A stretch of 64,000 bases of DNA from an uncultured Parabacteroides sp. Lineage in GTDB: Bacteria > Bacteroidota > Bacteroidia > Bacteroidales > Tannerellaceae. The notes under the pieces are model-generated. The model was not told the DNA's origin. It saw nothing but the letters and a program-made list of their open reading frames with translations, and made no database searches. Made by a program: the position numbers and the translations under genes. The stretch covers positions 186,001 to 250,000 of the forward strand of contig CALUZS010000001.1 in assembly GCA_944325355.1 (NCBI GenBank), written 5' to 3'. The first letter of the stretch is position 1. The number at the start of each line of letters is the position of its first letter. Of this stretch, positions 54,680 through 64,000 are shown piece by piece.

Positions 54680-56059
54680 TTATTTTGATTCCTTCACTGG
54701 ATTCCCGAGGATGGACATTTTTTTAAATTTCCGGAACTGGTTTACCAATAAGACAACGGTTACGGTCGTTGCCGTCAAGTCGGCAATAGGAAGACTTATC
54801 CAAACTCCAAGCTTTCCTAAAAAATGAGGAAGGATAACCAGGCATGGGACTAAAAACAGCAGTTGCCGCGTGAGGGACAGGAATATTGCTTTCTTCGACA
54901 TTCCGATTGACAAGAAAAAGTTTGTTGAAACCATCTGAACCCCGACTAACGGGAAAACGGCAAACACAATTCGTAATCCATATACTGCAGCCTCTACCAA
55001 TTCCTCTTCGGTAGTGAATAAAGTTATTATCAATTCCGGACACAACTGACAAAGAAGAAATCCAACCGTTGCGACGCTTACGGCACAATACACCGTCAGC
55101 CTGGTAACTTCTGTCACACGATGATAAAGGCGTGCACCGAAATTATAACCGGCAATCGGTTGCATACCTTGATTGAATCCCATGATAATCATAATAAACA
55201 AGAAAGAAATCCGGTTTACGATACCATAAGCACCGATAGACATATCACCGCCATATTTTTTTAATCCTAAATTTATCAATGTAACGATCAAACAAGAACA
55301 GATATTCATTAAAAAAGGAGACATCCCGATGGAAAAGATTCCCAGAATAATCTCTTTCTTTAGTTTATATATTCCTTTCTTAAAATGCAACAATTGGGAA
55401 GGACGGACAAAATGTATGATTTGCAATCCCAGAGAGAGAGTTTGCGAAAAGACCGTCGCCCATGCCGAGCCTTTGATTCCCCAACCAAATGTAAAAATAA
55501 ACAAAGGATTAAGGACAAAATTAATAACAACAGATATCAGTGTCGCATACATTGCCATCTTGGGATAACCCGACGAGCGAAGCACGGAATTAAGTCCTAA
55601 ATACATATGTGTAATTACATTGCCGAAAAGGATTATCTCCATATAATCCCTTGCATAAGGCAACGTCTGATCGCTTGCTCCAAAAAAACGGAGAATAGGA
55701 TCAAGCTTCCACAAAAAAACTACGGAAAAGAGAATACCAATAACAACGTTCAACACCAAGACATTTCCTAAAACATGATTGGCTCCTTCATAATCTTTCT
55801 GACCTAATTTGACAGAAACAAGAGTAGATGCCCCCACGCCGACCAAAGAACCGAAAGCTGCAGCCAAATTCATCAGTGGAAAACAAAGAGCCAAACCGGA
55901 AATTCCATTTGCGCCTACTCCATGACCAATAAAAATACTATCTGCCATATTATATAATGAGGACGCCGTCATTGCGACAATGGCAGGAATCGCATATTGG
56001 GTCAGTAATTTTCCAATACTTTCCGTACCTAAAACAAGTGGAGAATTTTGGTTATTCAT
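54680..56059 (-). CDS. MATE-family efflux transporter
   Basis: Start at ATG 56059 (MNNQNSPLVLG), downstream of a -7 box that excludes the longer frame. The 459-aa protein has 12 helices in two halves, with SLYNMADSIFIGHGVGANGISGLAL (in helix 1-2) and GFNQGMQPIAGYNFGA (start of the second half). MATE carriers export drugs or metabolites in exchange for H+ or Na+. Substrate unknown. Confidence 0.9.
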   Translation of the reverse strand: MNNQNSPLVLGTESIGKLLTQYAIPAIVAMTASSLYNMADSIFIGHGVGANGISGLALCFPLMNLAAAFGSLVGVGASTLVSVKLGQKDYEGANHVLGNVLVLNVVIGILFSVVFLWKLDPILRFFGASDQTLPYARDYMEIILFGNVITHMYLGLNSVLRSSGYPKMAMYATLISVVINFVLNPLFIFTFGWGIKGSAWATVFSQTLSLGLQIIHFVRPSQLLHFKKGIYKLKKEIILGIFSIGMSPFLMNICSCLIVTLINLGLKKYGGDMSIGAYGIVNRISFLFIMIIMGFNQGMQPIAGYNFGARLYHRVTEVTRLTVYCAVSVATVGFLLCQLCPELIITLFTTEEELVEAAVYGLRIVFAVFPLVGVQMVSTNFFLSIGMSKKAIFLSLTRQLLFLVPCLVILPHFLGKLGVWISLPIADLTATTVTVVLLVNQFRKFKKMSILGNPVKESK

Positions 56060-56079
56060 ACTGATATTTTTTGAACATG

Positions 56080-56115
56080 CAAAAGTACGATTATTTGCCG
56101 ATTGCCTTATCTTTG
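56080..56115. promoter_or_regulatory. divergent -7 boxes for the MATE and msrC genes
   Basis: The minus strand has TACTTTTG at 56087-56080 (MATE ATG at 56059) and the plus strand has TATCTTTG at 56108-56115 (msrC ATG at 56140). Both are full matches and both decide against longer upstream frames. Confidence 0.55.
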
Positions 56116-56139
56116 TATTTTCTAAAAAACACAAAAGTT

Positions 56140-56613
56140 ATGACTGAAAAATTAACGGTTTCCGGAGCCAAAGACGAGCGTTACAAACAGCTGGTTCCCC
56201 AAATAAAGAATTTATTAGACGACAAAGCGGATATAATCTCTGACATGGCGAACATTTCGGCCGCACTAAAATTTGCATTCAAATTCTTTTGGGTCGGCTT
56301 TTACCGGGTAAAAGGTAAGGAATTATGCTTAGGTCCGTTCCAGGGAGATATTGCTTGCACACGGATTCCTTACGGAAAAGGGGTATGCGGTACAGCTTGG
56401 GCGCATCGACAGACAATCATCGTCCCGGACGTCAACCGTTTCCCCGGTCACATCGCATGCAGCAGCGAATCCCAGTCGGAAATCGTTGTCCCTGTATTCA
56501 ACAAAGATGAAATCATTGCCGTATTGGATATAGACAGTAATGTCTTAAACGATTTCGACACCACCGATGCCCATTATTTGGAAATAATCTGTTCCCTTTT
56601 AACAAGAAGCTGA
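56140..56613 (+). CDS. msrC: Free methionine-(R)-sulfoxide reductase (GAF domain)
   Basis: This 157-aa GAF-domain enzyme reduces free methionine-R-sulfoxide. It has WVGFYRV (51-57), LGPFQGDIACTRIPYGKGVCGTAW (in parts, 64-87) and FPGHIACSSE. Cys73, Cys83 and Cys107 keep the spacing of the three redox cysteines of the E. coli enzyme (84, 94, 118 as I remember them). The frame is open upstream to 56071, but that start lies before the promoter. Confidence 0.92.
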   Translation: MTEKLTVSGAKDERYKQLVPQIKNLLDDKADIISDMANISAALKFAFKFFWVGFYRVKGKELCLGPFQGDIACTRIPYGKGVCGTAWAHRQTIIVPDVNRFPGHIACSSESQSEIVVPVFNKDEIIAVLDIDSNVLNDFDTTDAHYLEIICSLLTRS

Positions 56614-56754
56614 AACATCGGACAAGACAACTCCAAATTTTTTTATATCTTTACCTCCATTAAAATTAATACATTACTCAAAGCAATAAACACAAATAAG
56701 CCGGACGATTCACACAGTCTACGGTGAAATAACAAACTTAACTTATTCAACAAA

Positions 56755-58998
56755 ATGAAAACAATCCTTTTATCTCTATTTTTAAGCTGTAGCTTCATAG
56801 TCGCTGCGCAACAAGAGCCGGCAGACTGGGTGAATCCGTTCATCGGGACAAGCAATTTCGGCACAACAAACCCGGGGGCAGTCTGTCCGCAAGGGGTAAT
56901 GAGTGTAACTCCTTTCAATGTTATGGGATCCGACAAAAACGAATACGACAAAGACAGCCGCTGGTGGTCTACGCCGTACACTTCCGACAACCGCTTTTTT
57001 ACGGGATTCGCCCATGTAAATCTTAGCGGAGTAGGATGTCCCGAATTAGGGGGATTACTATTGATGCCTACAACAGGGGATATAAATGCAGATTATCATG
57101 AATATGGCAGTGAATACCGTAATGAAAAAGCCAGCCCCGGGTACTATTCCGTTGAATTATCCAAATACAACGTCAAGGCGGAAGCTACCGCTTCCCTGCG
57201 GACAGGATTGAGCCGCTTCACATTCCCGGAAGGGAAAAGCAATATCCTGCTGAATTTGGGTGAAGGATTGACCAACGAGTCTGGAGCGACCGTGCGGTTT
57301 GTCAACGAAACCGAAATCGAAGGATGCAAACTGTTCGGTACATTCTGTTACAACCCACAAGCTGTTTTTCCTCTCTATTTCGTAATGAAAATAAATAAAG
57401 TACCGGCAAAATCAGGCTATTGGAAAAAACAACGCCCCATGAAAGGCGTAGAATCCGAATGGGATATATATGCCGGCAAATACAAACTATATACAAATTA
57501 TACCAGGGAAATCAGCGGCGATGACATCGGTGTGTGGTTCTCTTTCGATACAGAAAAGGATGAACAGATAGAAGTAAAAATCGGCGTATCGTTCGTCAGC
57601 ATCGAAAATGCACGGCAAAACATGAACGAAGAACAACCCGGATTCGCATTCGACAAAGTCCGCGAAGAAGCACGCCGCATGTGGAACAAAGAACTATCCG
57701 TTGTTGCAGTAGAAGGAGGAACTGATGACCAGAAAACCATTTTCTATACCGGATTATACCATCTGCTCATCCACCCTAACATATTGCAAGATGTAAACGG
57801 TGAATACCCACTCATGGAAAGCTTGAAGACAGGACATACTGACGAAAACCGTTATACGGTGTTCTCTTTATGGGATACCTACCGCAACGTCAGCGCACTG
57901 ATGACGCTCCTTTACCCCGAAAAACAGGAGGAGATTATCAGAACCATGCTGGATATGTATCGGGAAAACGGATGGCTCCCGAAATGGGAACTTTACGGGC
58001 GTGAGACATTTACTATGGAAGGAGACCCGGCTATTCCATACATTGTCGATGCATGGATGAAAGGGCTGAAAGAATTCGACAGTAATCTTGCCTACGAAGC
58101 AATGAAAAAAGGAGCTACTACTCCAGGTGAATTCAATTTGCTTCGCCCCGATGCCAACGATTATTACACTAAAGGGTATATTCCTCTACGCGAACAATAC
58201 GACAATTCCGTTTCTCATGCGTTAGAATATTATATCGCAGACTGGAATTTGGCGGAATTTGCAAAAGCATTAGGAAAAAAGGAAGATGAAAAACTATTCA
58301 GAAAACGCTCTTTAGGGTATAAGAATTACTATTGTAAAGAATACGGGACGCTACGTCCAATCATGCCTGACGGGACATTTTACTCTCCTTTCGACCCGAA
58401 ACAGGGTGAAAACTTTGAACCATCTCCCGGATTCCACGAAGGGAATGCATGGAATTATACATTTGCCGTACCACATGATATCAAAGGGCTGGCAAAATTA
58501 ATGGGCGATGATAAAAAATTCGTAAACAAGCTTCAGAACGTGTTTGATGACGGAAATTATGATGCAGCCAATGAACCGGACATCACCTATCCGTATTTGT
58601 TCAGTTTCTTCAAAGGTGAAGCTTGGCGAACCCAAAAGACAATCAAACACCTGTTAGATACTGCATACCACAATGCTCCGAATGGTGTACCGGGAAATGA
58701 AGATACAGGAACCATGTCTGCATGGGCTATCTTTTCAATGTTGGGATTTTATCCGGTATGCCCCGGCGACCCGGCGTACATACTGACCTCCCCCACATTC
58801 GATAAAGTAACCATCTACCTTGACGAACGGTATTATCCCGCAGGAAAACTAATCATCGAAACCAACCGCGACACGGCACAAGACATTTATATTAAGGACG
58901 TCACTGCCGGGAAACGGGAAATAAAAGATTTCCGGATATCGCATGAAGAACTTGTCGGTTGCGGGACATTGACGTTTACATTGTCCGATACCCACTGA
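56755..58998 (+). CDS. GH92 alpha-mannosidase, secreted
   Basis: GH92 enzymes are Ca2+-dependent exo-alpha-mannosidases that trim mannose from N-glycans and mannans. The 747-aa protein has a Sec signal (MKTILLSLFLSCSFIVAAQ), an N-terminal beta-sandwich beginning VNPFIGTSNFG, and an (alpha/alpha)6 barrel with FSLWDTYR, PKWELYGRETFTM and GNEDTGTMSAWAIFSMLGFYP, holding the likely catalytic Glu649/Asp650 region. The ending FDKVTIYL leads to the final beta-sheet. It is monocistronic and followed by a terminator; linkage preference cannot be told. Confidence 0.94.
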   Translation: MKTILLSLFLSCSFIVAAQQEPADWVNPFIGTSNFGTTNPGAVCPQGVMSVTPFNVMGSDKNEYDKDSRWWSTPYTSDNRFFTGFAHVNLSGVGCPELGGLLLMPTTGDINADYHEYGSEYRNEKASPGYYSVELSKYNVKAEATASLRTGLSRFTFPEGKSNILLNLGEGLTNESGATVRFVNETEIEGCKLFGTFCYNPQAVFPLYFVMKINKVPAKSGYWKKQRPMKGVESEWDIYAGKYKLYTNYTREISGDDIGVWFSFDTEKDEQIEVKIGVSFVSIENARQNMNEEQPGFAFDKVREEARRMWNKELSVVAVEGGTDDQKTIFYTGLYHLLIHPNILQDVNGEYPLMESLKTGHTDENRYTVFSLWDTYRNVSALMTLLYPEKQEEIIRTMLDMYRENGWLPKWELYGRETFTMEGDPAIPYIVDAWMKGLKEFDSNLAYEAMKKGATTPGEFNLLRPDANDYYTKGYIPLREQYDNSVSHALEYYIADWNLAEFAKALGKKEDEKLFRKRSLGYKNYYCKEYGTLRPIMPDGTFYSPFDPKQGENFEPSPGFHEGNAWNYTFAVPHDIKGLAKLMGDDKKFVNKLQNVFDDGNYDAANEPDITYPYLFSFFKGEAWRTQKTIKHLLDTAYHNAPNGVPGNEDTGTMSAWAIFSMLGFYPVCPGDPAYILTSPTFDKVTIYLDERYYPAGKLIIETNRDTAQDIYIKDVTAGKREIKDFRISHEELVGCGTLTFTLSDTH

Positions 58999-59007
58999 AA
59001 CAAACAA

Positions 59008-59054
59008 GAAAGAATATTGTAAAGTACGGCAATTCATCTTTACAATATTCTTTC
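59008..59054 (+). terminator. terminator after the GH92 gene
   Basis: A 17-bp perfect stem (arms 59008-59024 and 59038-59054, GAAAGAATATTGTAAAG type) with a 13-nt loop lies 10 nt after the stop. AT-rich stem; followed by CACTTTTC. Confidence 0.65.
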
Positions 59055-59157
59055 CACTTTTCATACAATCTACAACAAACAAAGCTTACCCGGATTCCAA
59101 TTTTAAATATCAGAAAAAAGTTAAGCTCAATTCTTATTACAAAATTCTACCGGAATC

Positions 59158-61641
59158 CTAAAACAATGGATTAGCCACTTTCTCTTTCAGCAAAGCCAAA
59201 TCAACTACTTGACAAATATCATCTACATAGTGGAACGTCAATCCCTTCAGATATGCAGGTTTGATTTCCTCAATATCTTTCTTGTTTTCCTTACACAATA
59301 TGATTTCTTTTATTCCTGCACGCTTTGCCGCCAAGATTTTCTCTTTGATACCGCCAACAGGAAGCACTTTCCCCCGCAGCGTTATCTCTCCGGTCATGGC
59401 AAGATTCGCTTTCACCTTCCTCTGCGTAAATGCAGAAACAAGAGATGTTACCATCGTGATTCCAGCACTCGGGCCATCTTTCGGAATCGCCCCTTCAGGA
59501 ACATGCACATGGACATTCCAGTTCTCAAACATATCTTCAGGAATACCGAATTTAGCAGCATGAGCATGAATGTATTCCAAAGCCAACATTGCCGATTCTT
59601 TCATCACATCGCCCAAATTGCCCGTAAGCGTAAGTTTCATCCCTTTACCCTTGCTCAAGCTGGATTCCACAAACAATATTTCACCTCCAACCGCAGTCCA
59701 TGCCAATCCGGTAACCACTCCTGCGTAATCATTCCCCTGATATTTGTCACGCGTATATTCTACCGAGCCTAAATATTCCGATAAGTTCTCCACTTTTATT
59801 TGCGACGGCAAAGTTTCTCCGGCAGCAAGCTTGCACGCCAACTTACGCATAATCTTAGCTATTTTCTTATCCAATTCACGAACACCGCTTTCCCTCGTAT
59901 ATGACTCAATGATAACCTGCAATGTCTTTTTCGGGAATTTCACCGATTTCTCGGGCAACCCGTTTGCTTCCATCTGTTTCGGCACCAAATGATGAGCGGC
60001 AATCTCTATTTTTTCTTCCGTGATATAACCTCCAATCTCTATCAGTTCCATCCGGTCGAGTAACGGCTGAGCTATTGCATTCAGATTATTTGCCGTCGCA
60101 ATAAACATCACCTTGCTCAAATCGTAATCAATATCCAAATAGTTGTCATGGAACGTATTGTTCTGTTCCGGATCGAGGACTTCCAATAACGCAGAAGAGG
60201 GGTCTCCCTTGAAATCGCTCGAAACCTTATCGATCTCATCCAAAATAAATACAGGATTTGATGTCCCTGCTTTCCGCAAATTCTGGAGGATACGTCCGCA
60301 CATAGCACCTATATAGGTACGACGATGCCCACGAATCTCGGCTTCATCGTGCAGCCCGCCTAACGACATCCGGATATATTTACGGTTCAAGGCTTCTGCT
60401 ATCGACTTACCTAAAGAAGTTTTACCAACACCCGGAGGTCCGTACAAACAGAGAATCGGTGATTTCATATCACCCTTTAATTTCAAGACGGACAAATGCT
60501 CGATAATACGCTCCTTTACTTTCTCGAGACCGTAATGATCCCTGTCCAATATTTTCTGGGCATGCGCCAAGTTAAAGTTATCCTTGCTGTATTCGTTCCA
60601 AGGCAATCCGATTATTGTCTGCAAATATTGGAACTGCACGGAATAATCTGGTGACTGAGGATTCAGCCGTTCCAATTTCCGTAATTCTTTATCAAATGTT
60701 TCAGCAACTGCATCCGACCATTTCTTCTTCAACGCACTGTTTTTCAGCTCCTGAATATCCAGGTCATTTATATTTCCTCCTAATTCCTCTTGAATCGTTT
60801 TAATCTGTTGCTGTAAAAAATATTCCTTCTGCTGCTGATTAATATCCTCGTGTGTCTTTTGCTGTATGGATGCTTTCAGTTCCAAAAGCTGACTTTCCCG
60901 GCTCAAAATAGACAACAATTGATAAGCCCGCTTTTTCAGCCCGTTCACTTCCAAAAGCTTTTGCTTTTCCGATGCCGGGACTGGAATATTATTACAAGAG
61001 AAATTCACAATATACAGGAAATTATTGTTGTTCTTTATTGCAAAAACCACCTCTTTCGGTGTTTCCATTCCTCCACCAATCAAACGTATCGTCAAATCTT
61101 TGATGGATGACATCAAAACTTCCTGCTCAACATCGTCCTTTTCCAAAGGTTCATCTTCCAACAACGTGATTTTTCCTTGAAGGTATGGCTCGGTCTCCAC
61201 CAGCTCATTCAGCATGAAACGTTTCTTTCCTTGCAGGATAACCGTAGTATTACCATCCGGCATTTCCAGTACCCGTACAAGTTCCGCTACGACCCCACAA
61301 CTATATAAATCATCCATTGCCGGTTCTTCAGTATTCATGTCCTTTTGGCATACCACACCGATCAAGGTCCTCTTCTTGGCAGCATCCTTTATTAAGCGCA
61401 TCGATTTGGGGCGACCCACAACAACAGGCATAGCTACTCCGGGGAAAAGAACCATATTCCGAAGAGCCAATATGGGAATGGTTTCTCCCACCTTCTCTAT
61501 CCCACCTGCAAAATCTTCATCGACATCACATTCTGTCAATATAGGCATAACAATTCCTACATTTTCTTCCATATCGCCAAGAAGAGAACTTCCCAATATT
61601 TTCGTTTTTATTTTCATTTTCAGTTTCGATTTCTCCAACAT
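59158..61641 (-). CDS. lon: ATP-dependent protease Lon
   Basis: Lon degrades damaged and regulatory proteins in the cytoplasm. The 827-aa protein has the N-terminal substrate-binding LAN domain (about 45-245, [20 protein letters not shown]), a coiled-coil segment, an AAA domain with Walker [10 protein letters not shown] (about 402), and a C-terminal protease with Ser in [10 protein letters not shown] (about 724) and Lys in [15 protein letters not shown] (about 766). Start at 61641 or at ATG 61617 (MKIKTKI); the promoter allows both. Confidence 0.95.
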   Translation of the reverse strand: MLEKSKLKMKIKTKILGSSLLGDMEENVGIVMPILTECDVDEDFAGGIEKVGETIPILALRNMVLFPGVAMPVVVGRPKSMRLIKDAAKKRTLIGVVCQKDMNTEEPAMDDLYSCGVVAELVRVLEMPDGNTTVILQGKKRFMLNELVETEPYLQGKITLLEDEPLEKDDVEQEVLMSSIKDLTIRLIGGGMETPKEVVFAIKNNNNFLYIVNFSCNNIPVPASEKQKLLEVNGLKKRAYQLLSILSRESQLLELKASIQQKTHEDINQQQKEYFLQQQIKTIQEELGGNINDLDIQELKNSALKKKWSDAVAETFDKELRKLERLNPQSPDYSVQFQYLQTIIGLPWNEYSKDNFNLAHAQKILDRDHYGLEKVKERIIEHLSVLKLKGDMKSPILCLYGPPGVGKTSLGKSIAEALNRKYIRMSLGGLHDEAEIRGHRRTYIGAMCGRILQNLRKAGTSNPVFILDEIDKVSSDFKGDPSSALLEVLDPEQNNTFHDNYLDIDYDLSKVMFIATANNLNAIAQPLLDRMELIEIGGYITEEKIEIAAHHLVPKQMEANGLPEKSVKFPKKTLQVIIESYTRESGVRELDKKIAKIMRKLACKLAAGETLPSQIKVENLSEYLGSVEYTRDKYQGNDYAGVVTGLAWTAVGGEILFVESSLSKGKGMKLTLTGNLGDVMKESAMLALEYIHAHAAKFGIPEDMFENWNVHVHVPEGAIPKDGPSAGITMVTSLVSAFTQRKVKANLAMTGEITLRGKVLPVGGIKEKILAAKRAGIKEIILCKENKKDIEEIKPAYLKGLTFHYVDDICQVVDLALLKEKVANPLF

Positions 61642-61661
61642 TCAATTTGCAATAAGCGGGG

Positions 61662-61698
61662 CAAAATTACATAATTTCAAGTAAACCTACTACTTTTG
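61662..61698. promoter_or_regulatory. divergent -7 boxes for lon and the TrmN6-type gene
   Basis: The minus strand has TAATTTTG at 61669-61662 (lon), and the plus strand has TACTTTTG at 61691-61698 (ATG at 61733). Both match TAnnTTTG. Confidence 0.5.
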
Positions 61699-61732
61699 CA
61701 ACCGCGAACAAACAAGAATATTCAAAACAATA

Positions 61733-62452
61733 ATGTCCAATCCTTTTTTCAAATTCAAACAATTTACCGTCAGGCATGATAAATGTGCCATGAAAGTTGG
61801 AACAGATGGAGTCCTTTTAGGAGCCTGGTGCGATATTTCTTCCAACAAGTATATATTAGATGTAGGAACCGGGAGCGGGCTGATTGCACTGATGGTTGCA
61901 CAACGAAACAGCTCTGCCGAAATCGATGCTATCGAAATCGATGAAATGGCTTGTGAACAAGCCAAAGAAAACGTACAATCATCCCCATTTAACAAACAAA
62001 TTTCCGTAATCCATTCGGATTTCAATGATTTTATCCCCACCTCCGGAAAGAAATACGACCATATAGTATCCAATCCGCCCTATTTTATCAATGCTTTATC
62101 CTGCCCCGACGCCCAACGAAACACAGCGAGACACGCAAACAGCCTGCTTTTACCTTCATTCCTCGAGAAATGCCGCTATTTGCTTGCCGATAACGGACGC
62201 ATTTCCGTCGTATTGCCATACGATCAAAAAGCGTACTTTCTCGATGCCATTAAAAAAAACAAGTACCATCTCTCCAGATTTGAGAACGTCTATCCTACAA
62301 TAACAAGCGATAAACCCAAACGGTTCCTTGCAGAATTGGCGCTATACCATACCGGAAGTACCCAAATAGCAGATTTGTACATAGAGACAAATCGACTTCA
62401 ATATACAGAAAAGTACATTTCTCTGACTAACGCTTTTTATCTGAAGATGTAA
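61733..62452 (+). CDS. trmN6: tRNA1(Val) adenine(37)-N6-methyltransferase, TrmN6 type
   Basis: It methylates A37 of tRNA-Val in E. coli. The 239-aa protein has the family start FKFKQFTVRHDKCAMKVGTDGVLLGAW (in parts), motif I LDVGTGSGL (42-50), IEID (68-71) and the catalytic NPPY (114-117). Its last 26 bases overlap the convergent lipid kinase gene. Confidence 0.9.
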   Translation: MSNPFFKFKQFTVRHDKCAMKVGTDGVLLGAWCDISSNKYILDVGTGSGLIALMVAQRNSSAEIDAIEIDEMACEQAKENVQSSPFNKQISVIHSDFNDFIPTSGKKYDHIVSNPPYFINALSCPDAQRNTARHANSLLLPSFLEKCRYLLADNGRISVVLPYDQKAYFLDAIKKNKYHLSRFENVYPTITSDKPKRFLAELALYHTGSTQIADLYIETNRLQYTEKYISLTNAFYLKM

Positions 62453-63437
62453 TTTTTTTGTCCCAAAGTGTCAAAAAAGACAATTTATTATCAAAAAAGC
62501 GGGTCGCTTCTTCGAAAAACTGATGGACCTCTTTCACTAAAGAGACTTTCTCTGGCGTATAAACATTCAATGCCTGCGGAATGATACGGACGTCTATCCG
62601 GTCATCTGCCATTACAGGTTCTCCATCCAAATGCATAATTCCCGGTTTCTGGCGAACAATCGTGACCTGCTTCGCTTTTATCGTCTTGATTTTACTATTC
62701 TTATCCAGTTGGCGGGTGAATAATTGGATAGCTATTGGGGCAACATCCAATGGCGTGAAAGGAGCCAATATCGTGACATCCATACACCCATCCTTTATAT
62801 CTGCATGAGGGGCAATATAGGCATTGTTCCCATATTGCGAAGCATTCGCGCAAGCCACTAAAAATGCTTTTTCCTGTATCGCTTGGTCGTTTATCAAAAT
62901 CTCATATAATTCCGGCTCATAGCTCAAATATTCTTCTATCATATTTTTCAAATAGGTAAGAGAACCTCGGCGCCTTTCTGTCGCAAACTTCTCACTTACC
63001 GCCGCATCGAACCCGACACCGCATGTGCAAAAAAAGACTCTGTCGTTCGCCTTCCCGCAATCAATGGTTGTTACATGCCCTTTCATTATCAGTTCCAGCG
63101 CCTTTTTCACATCCATCGGTATATGAAGATCTCTCGCTAATCCGTTTCCTGAACCTTTCGGAATAATGCCCAAAACAGCGTCCGTGTACAACATCGACCG
63201 CGCCACTTCATTGACTGTTCCGTCTCCGCCCACCGCCAAAATGATTTTAACACCGCGTGCTAAAGCTTCTTTGGTCAACACACTGGCATGTCCGGCATAA
63301 TCGGTAAATGAAACATTCACATGGCAACCTGTATCCCGGTACATCTCCTGTATCATTTTCGGAATTTTCCGTTTTGAGCCCACGCCCGATATTGGATTTA
63401 TGATGACTTGTACTTCCTTCCCTTCTTGTTCTTTCAT
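62427..63437 (-). CDS. Diacylglycerol/sphingosine-kinase-like lipid kinase
   Basis: This 336-aa protein of the DAGK catalytic superfamily has VIINPISGVGSKRK (11-24), AVGGDGTVNEVARS (about 68-81) and IPKGSGNGLARDLHI (about 91-105), the ATP and catalytic motifs. MHLDGEPV closes the C-terminal sandwich. The family phosphorylates diacylglycerol, sphingosine or undecaprenol-like lipids. It is divergent from spt, which makes a sphingolipid precursor the tempting substrate; this is inference. Confidence 0.85.
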   Translation of the reverse strand: MKEQEGKEVQVIINPISGVGSKRKIPKMIQEMYRDTGCHVNVSFTDYAGHASVLTKEALARGVKIILAVGGDGTVNEVARSMLYTDAVLGIIPKGSGNGLARDLHIPMDVKKALELIMKGHVTTIDCGKANDRVFFCTCGVGFDAAVSEKFATERRRGSLTYLKNMIEEYLSYEPELYEILINDQAIQEKAFLVACANASQYGNNAYIAPHADIKDGCMDVTILAPFTPLDVAPIAIQLFTRQLDKNSKIKTIKAKQVTIVRQKPGIMHLDGEPVMADDRIDVRIIPQALNVYTPEKVSLVKEVHQFFEEATRFFDNKLSFLTLWDKKITSSDKKR

Positions 63438-63460
63438 ACAAAAAACTCAATTTCTCTCGA

Positions 63461-63468
63461 CAAAAATA
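63461..63468 (-). promoter_or_regulatory. -7 promoter box TATTTTTG for the lipid kinase
   Basis: Full match on the minus strand, 23 nt before the ATG at 63437. Confidence 0.5.
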
Positions 63469-63521
63469 ATGCTTTTAGCAAACTTTTAAGGCAAATAGAT
63501 AACAATCAATATTTTTTTTTC

Positions 63522-63529
63522 TACTTTTG
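63522..63529 (+). promoter_or_regulatory. -7 promoter box TACTTTTG for spt
   Basis: Full match, giving a leader of about 74 nt before the ATG at 63610. Divergent from the kinase promoter 54 bases away. Confidence 0.5.
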
Positions 63530-63579
63530 CAACGTTTTATCTAAAATGGTAGATTAAGTAACTAGACATGAATAATTAA

Positions 63580-64000
<421 letters not shown>

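Overview
The window looks like the chromosome of a gut-type Bacteroidota, order Bacteroidales (Bacteroides/Parabacteroides-like). The signs are TAnnTTTG-type -7 promoter boxes in front of many genes, a V-type ATPase operon with a DUF2764-like protein in the place of subunit C, the start of a bacterial serine palmitoyltransferase gene, many secreted or lipoprotein glycoside hydrolases, and moderately low GC. No rRNA, tRNA, CRISPR array, integrase or intact insertion sequence was seen. Both edges cut genes: a GH106-like gene on the left and spt on the right.

Layout. 1-4.4 kb: divergent GH106-like and GH30-like lipoprotein glycosidases. 4.5-15.3 kb: a CPA2 cation/proton antiporter with Usp domains, a beta-helix protein followed by sbcD-sbcC, an AspT-type transporter and a class I methyltransferase. 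15.5-23.1 kb: V-type ATPase operon in the order E, DUF2764, A, B, D, I, K; its K subunit keeps the residues that bind Na+ in the Enterococcus enzyme. 23.4-29.4 kb: malic enzyme (MaeB type), a zinc-ribbon/FHA protein preceded by a short promoter-leader-terminator unit (candidate small RNA or attenuator), and clpC. 29.5-32.7 kb: GT-C membrane glycosyltransferase, UDP-glucuronate-epimerase-like enzyme and HAD phosphatase. 32.7-35.7 kb is an accessory patch with a decayed gene fragment, a DUF1349 protein, a frameshifted sugar O-acetyltransferase and a PAS-like/LuxR regulator. 35.7-38.3 kb: an outer-membrane beta-barrel receptor with no SusD partner.

38.4-50.8 kb is the most distinctive region: four exported Gfo/Idh/MocA oxidoreductases (one lipoprotein, one Sec, two Tat), a secreted tandem-hydrolase fusion, a small membrane protein, a FucP-type sugar importer, nagA, nagB and a XylR-type AraC regulator. 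A plausible reading is oxidative processing of an amino-sugar glycoside in the periplasm, import of the released sugar, then deacetylation and deamination to fructose-6-phosphate. This is inference; no sugar kinase is present in the cluster.

50.8-64 kb: GNAT acetyltransferase, an unassigned TIM-barrel glycosidase-like protein, a cytidylate-kinase-like protein, a MATE transporter, free-methionine-sulfoxide reductase, GH92 mannosidase, Lon protease, a TrmN6-type tRNA methyltransferase, a diacylglycerol/sphingosine-kinase-like lipid kinase and the start of spt.
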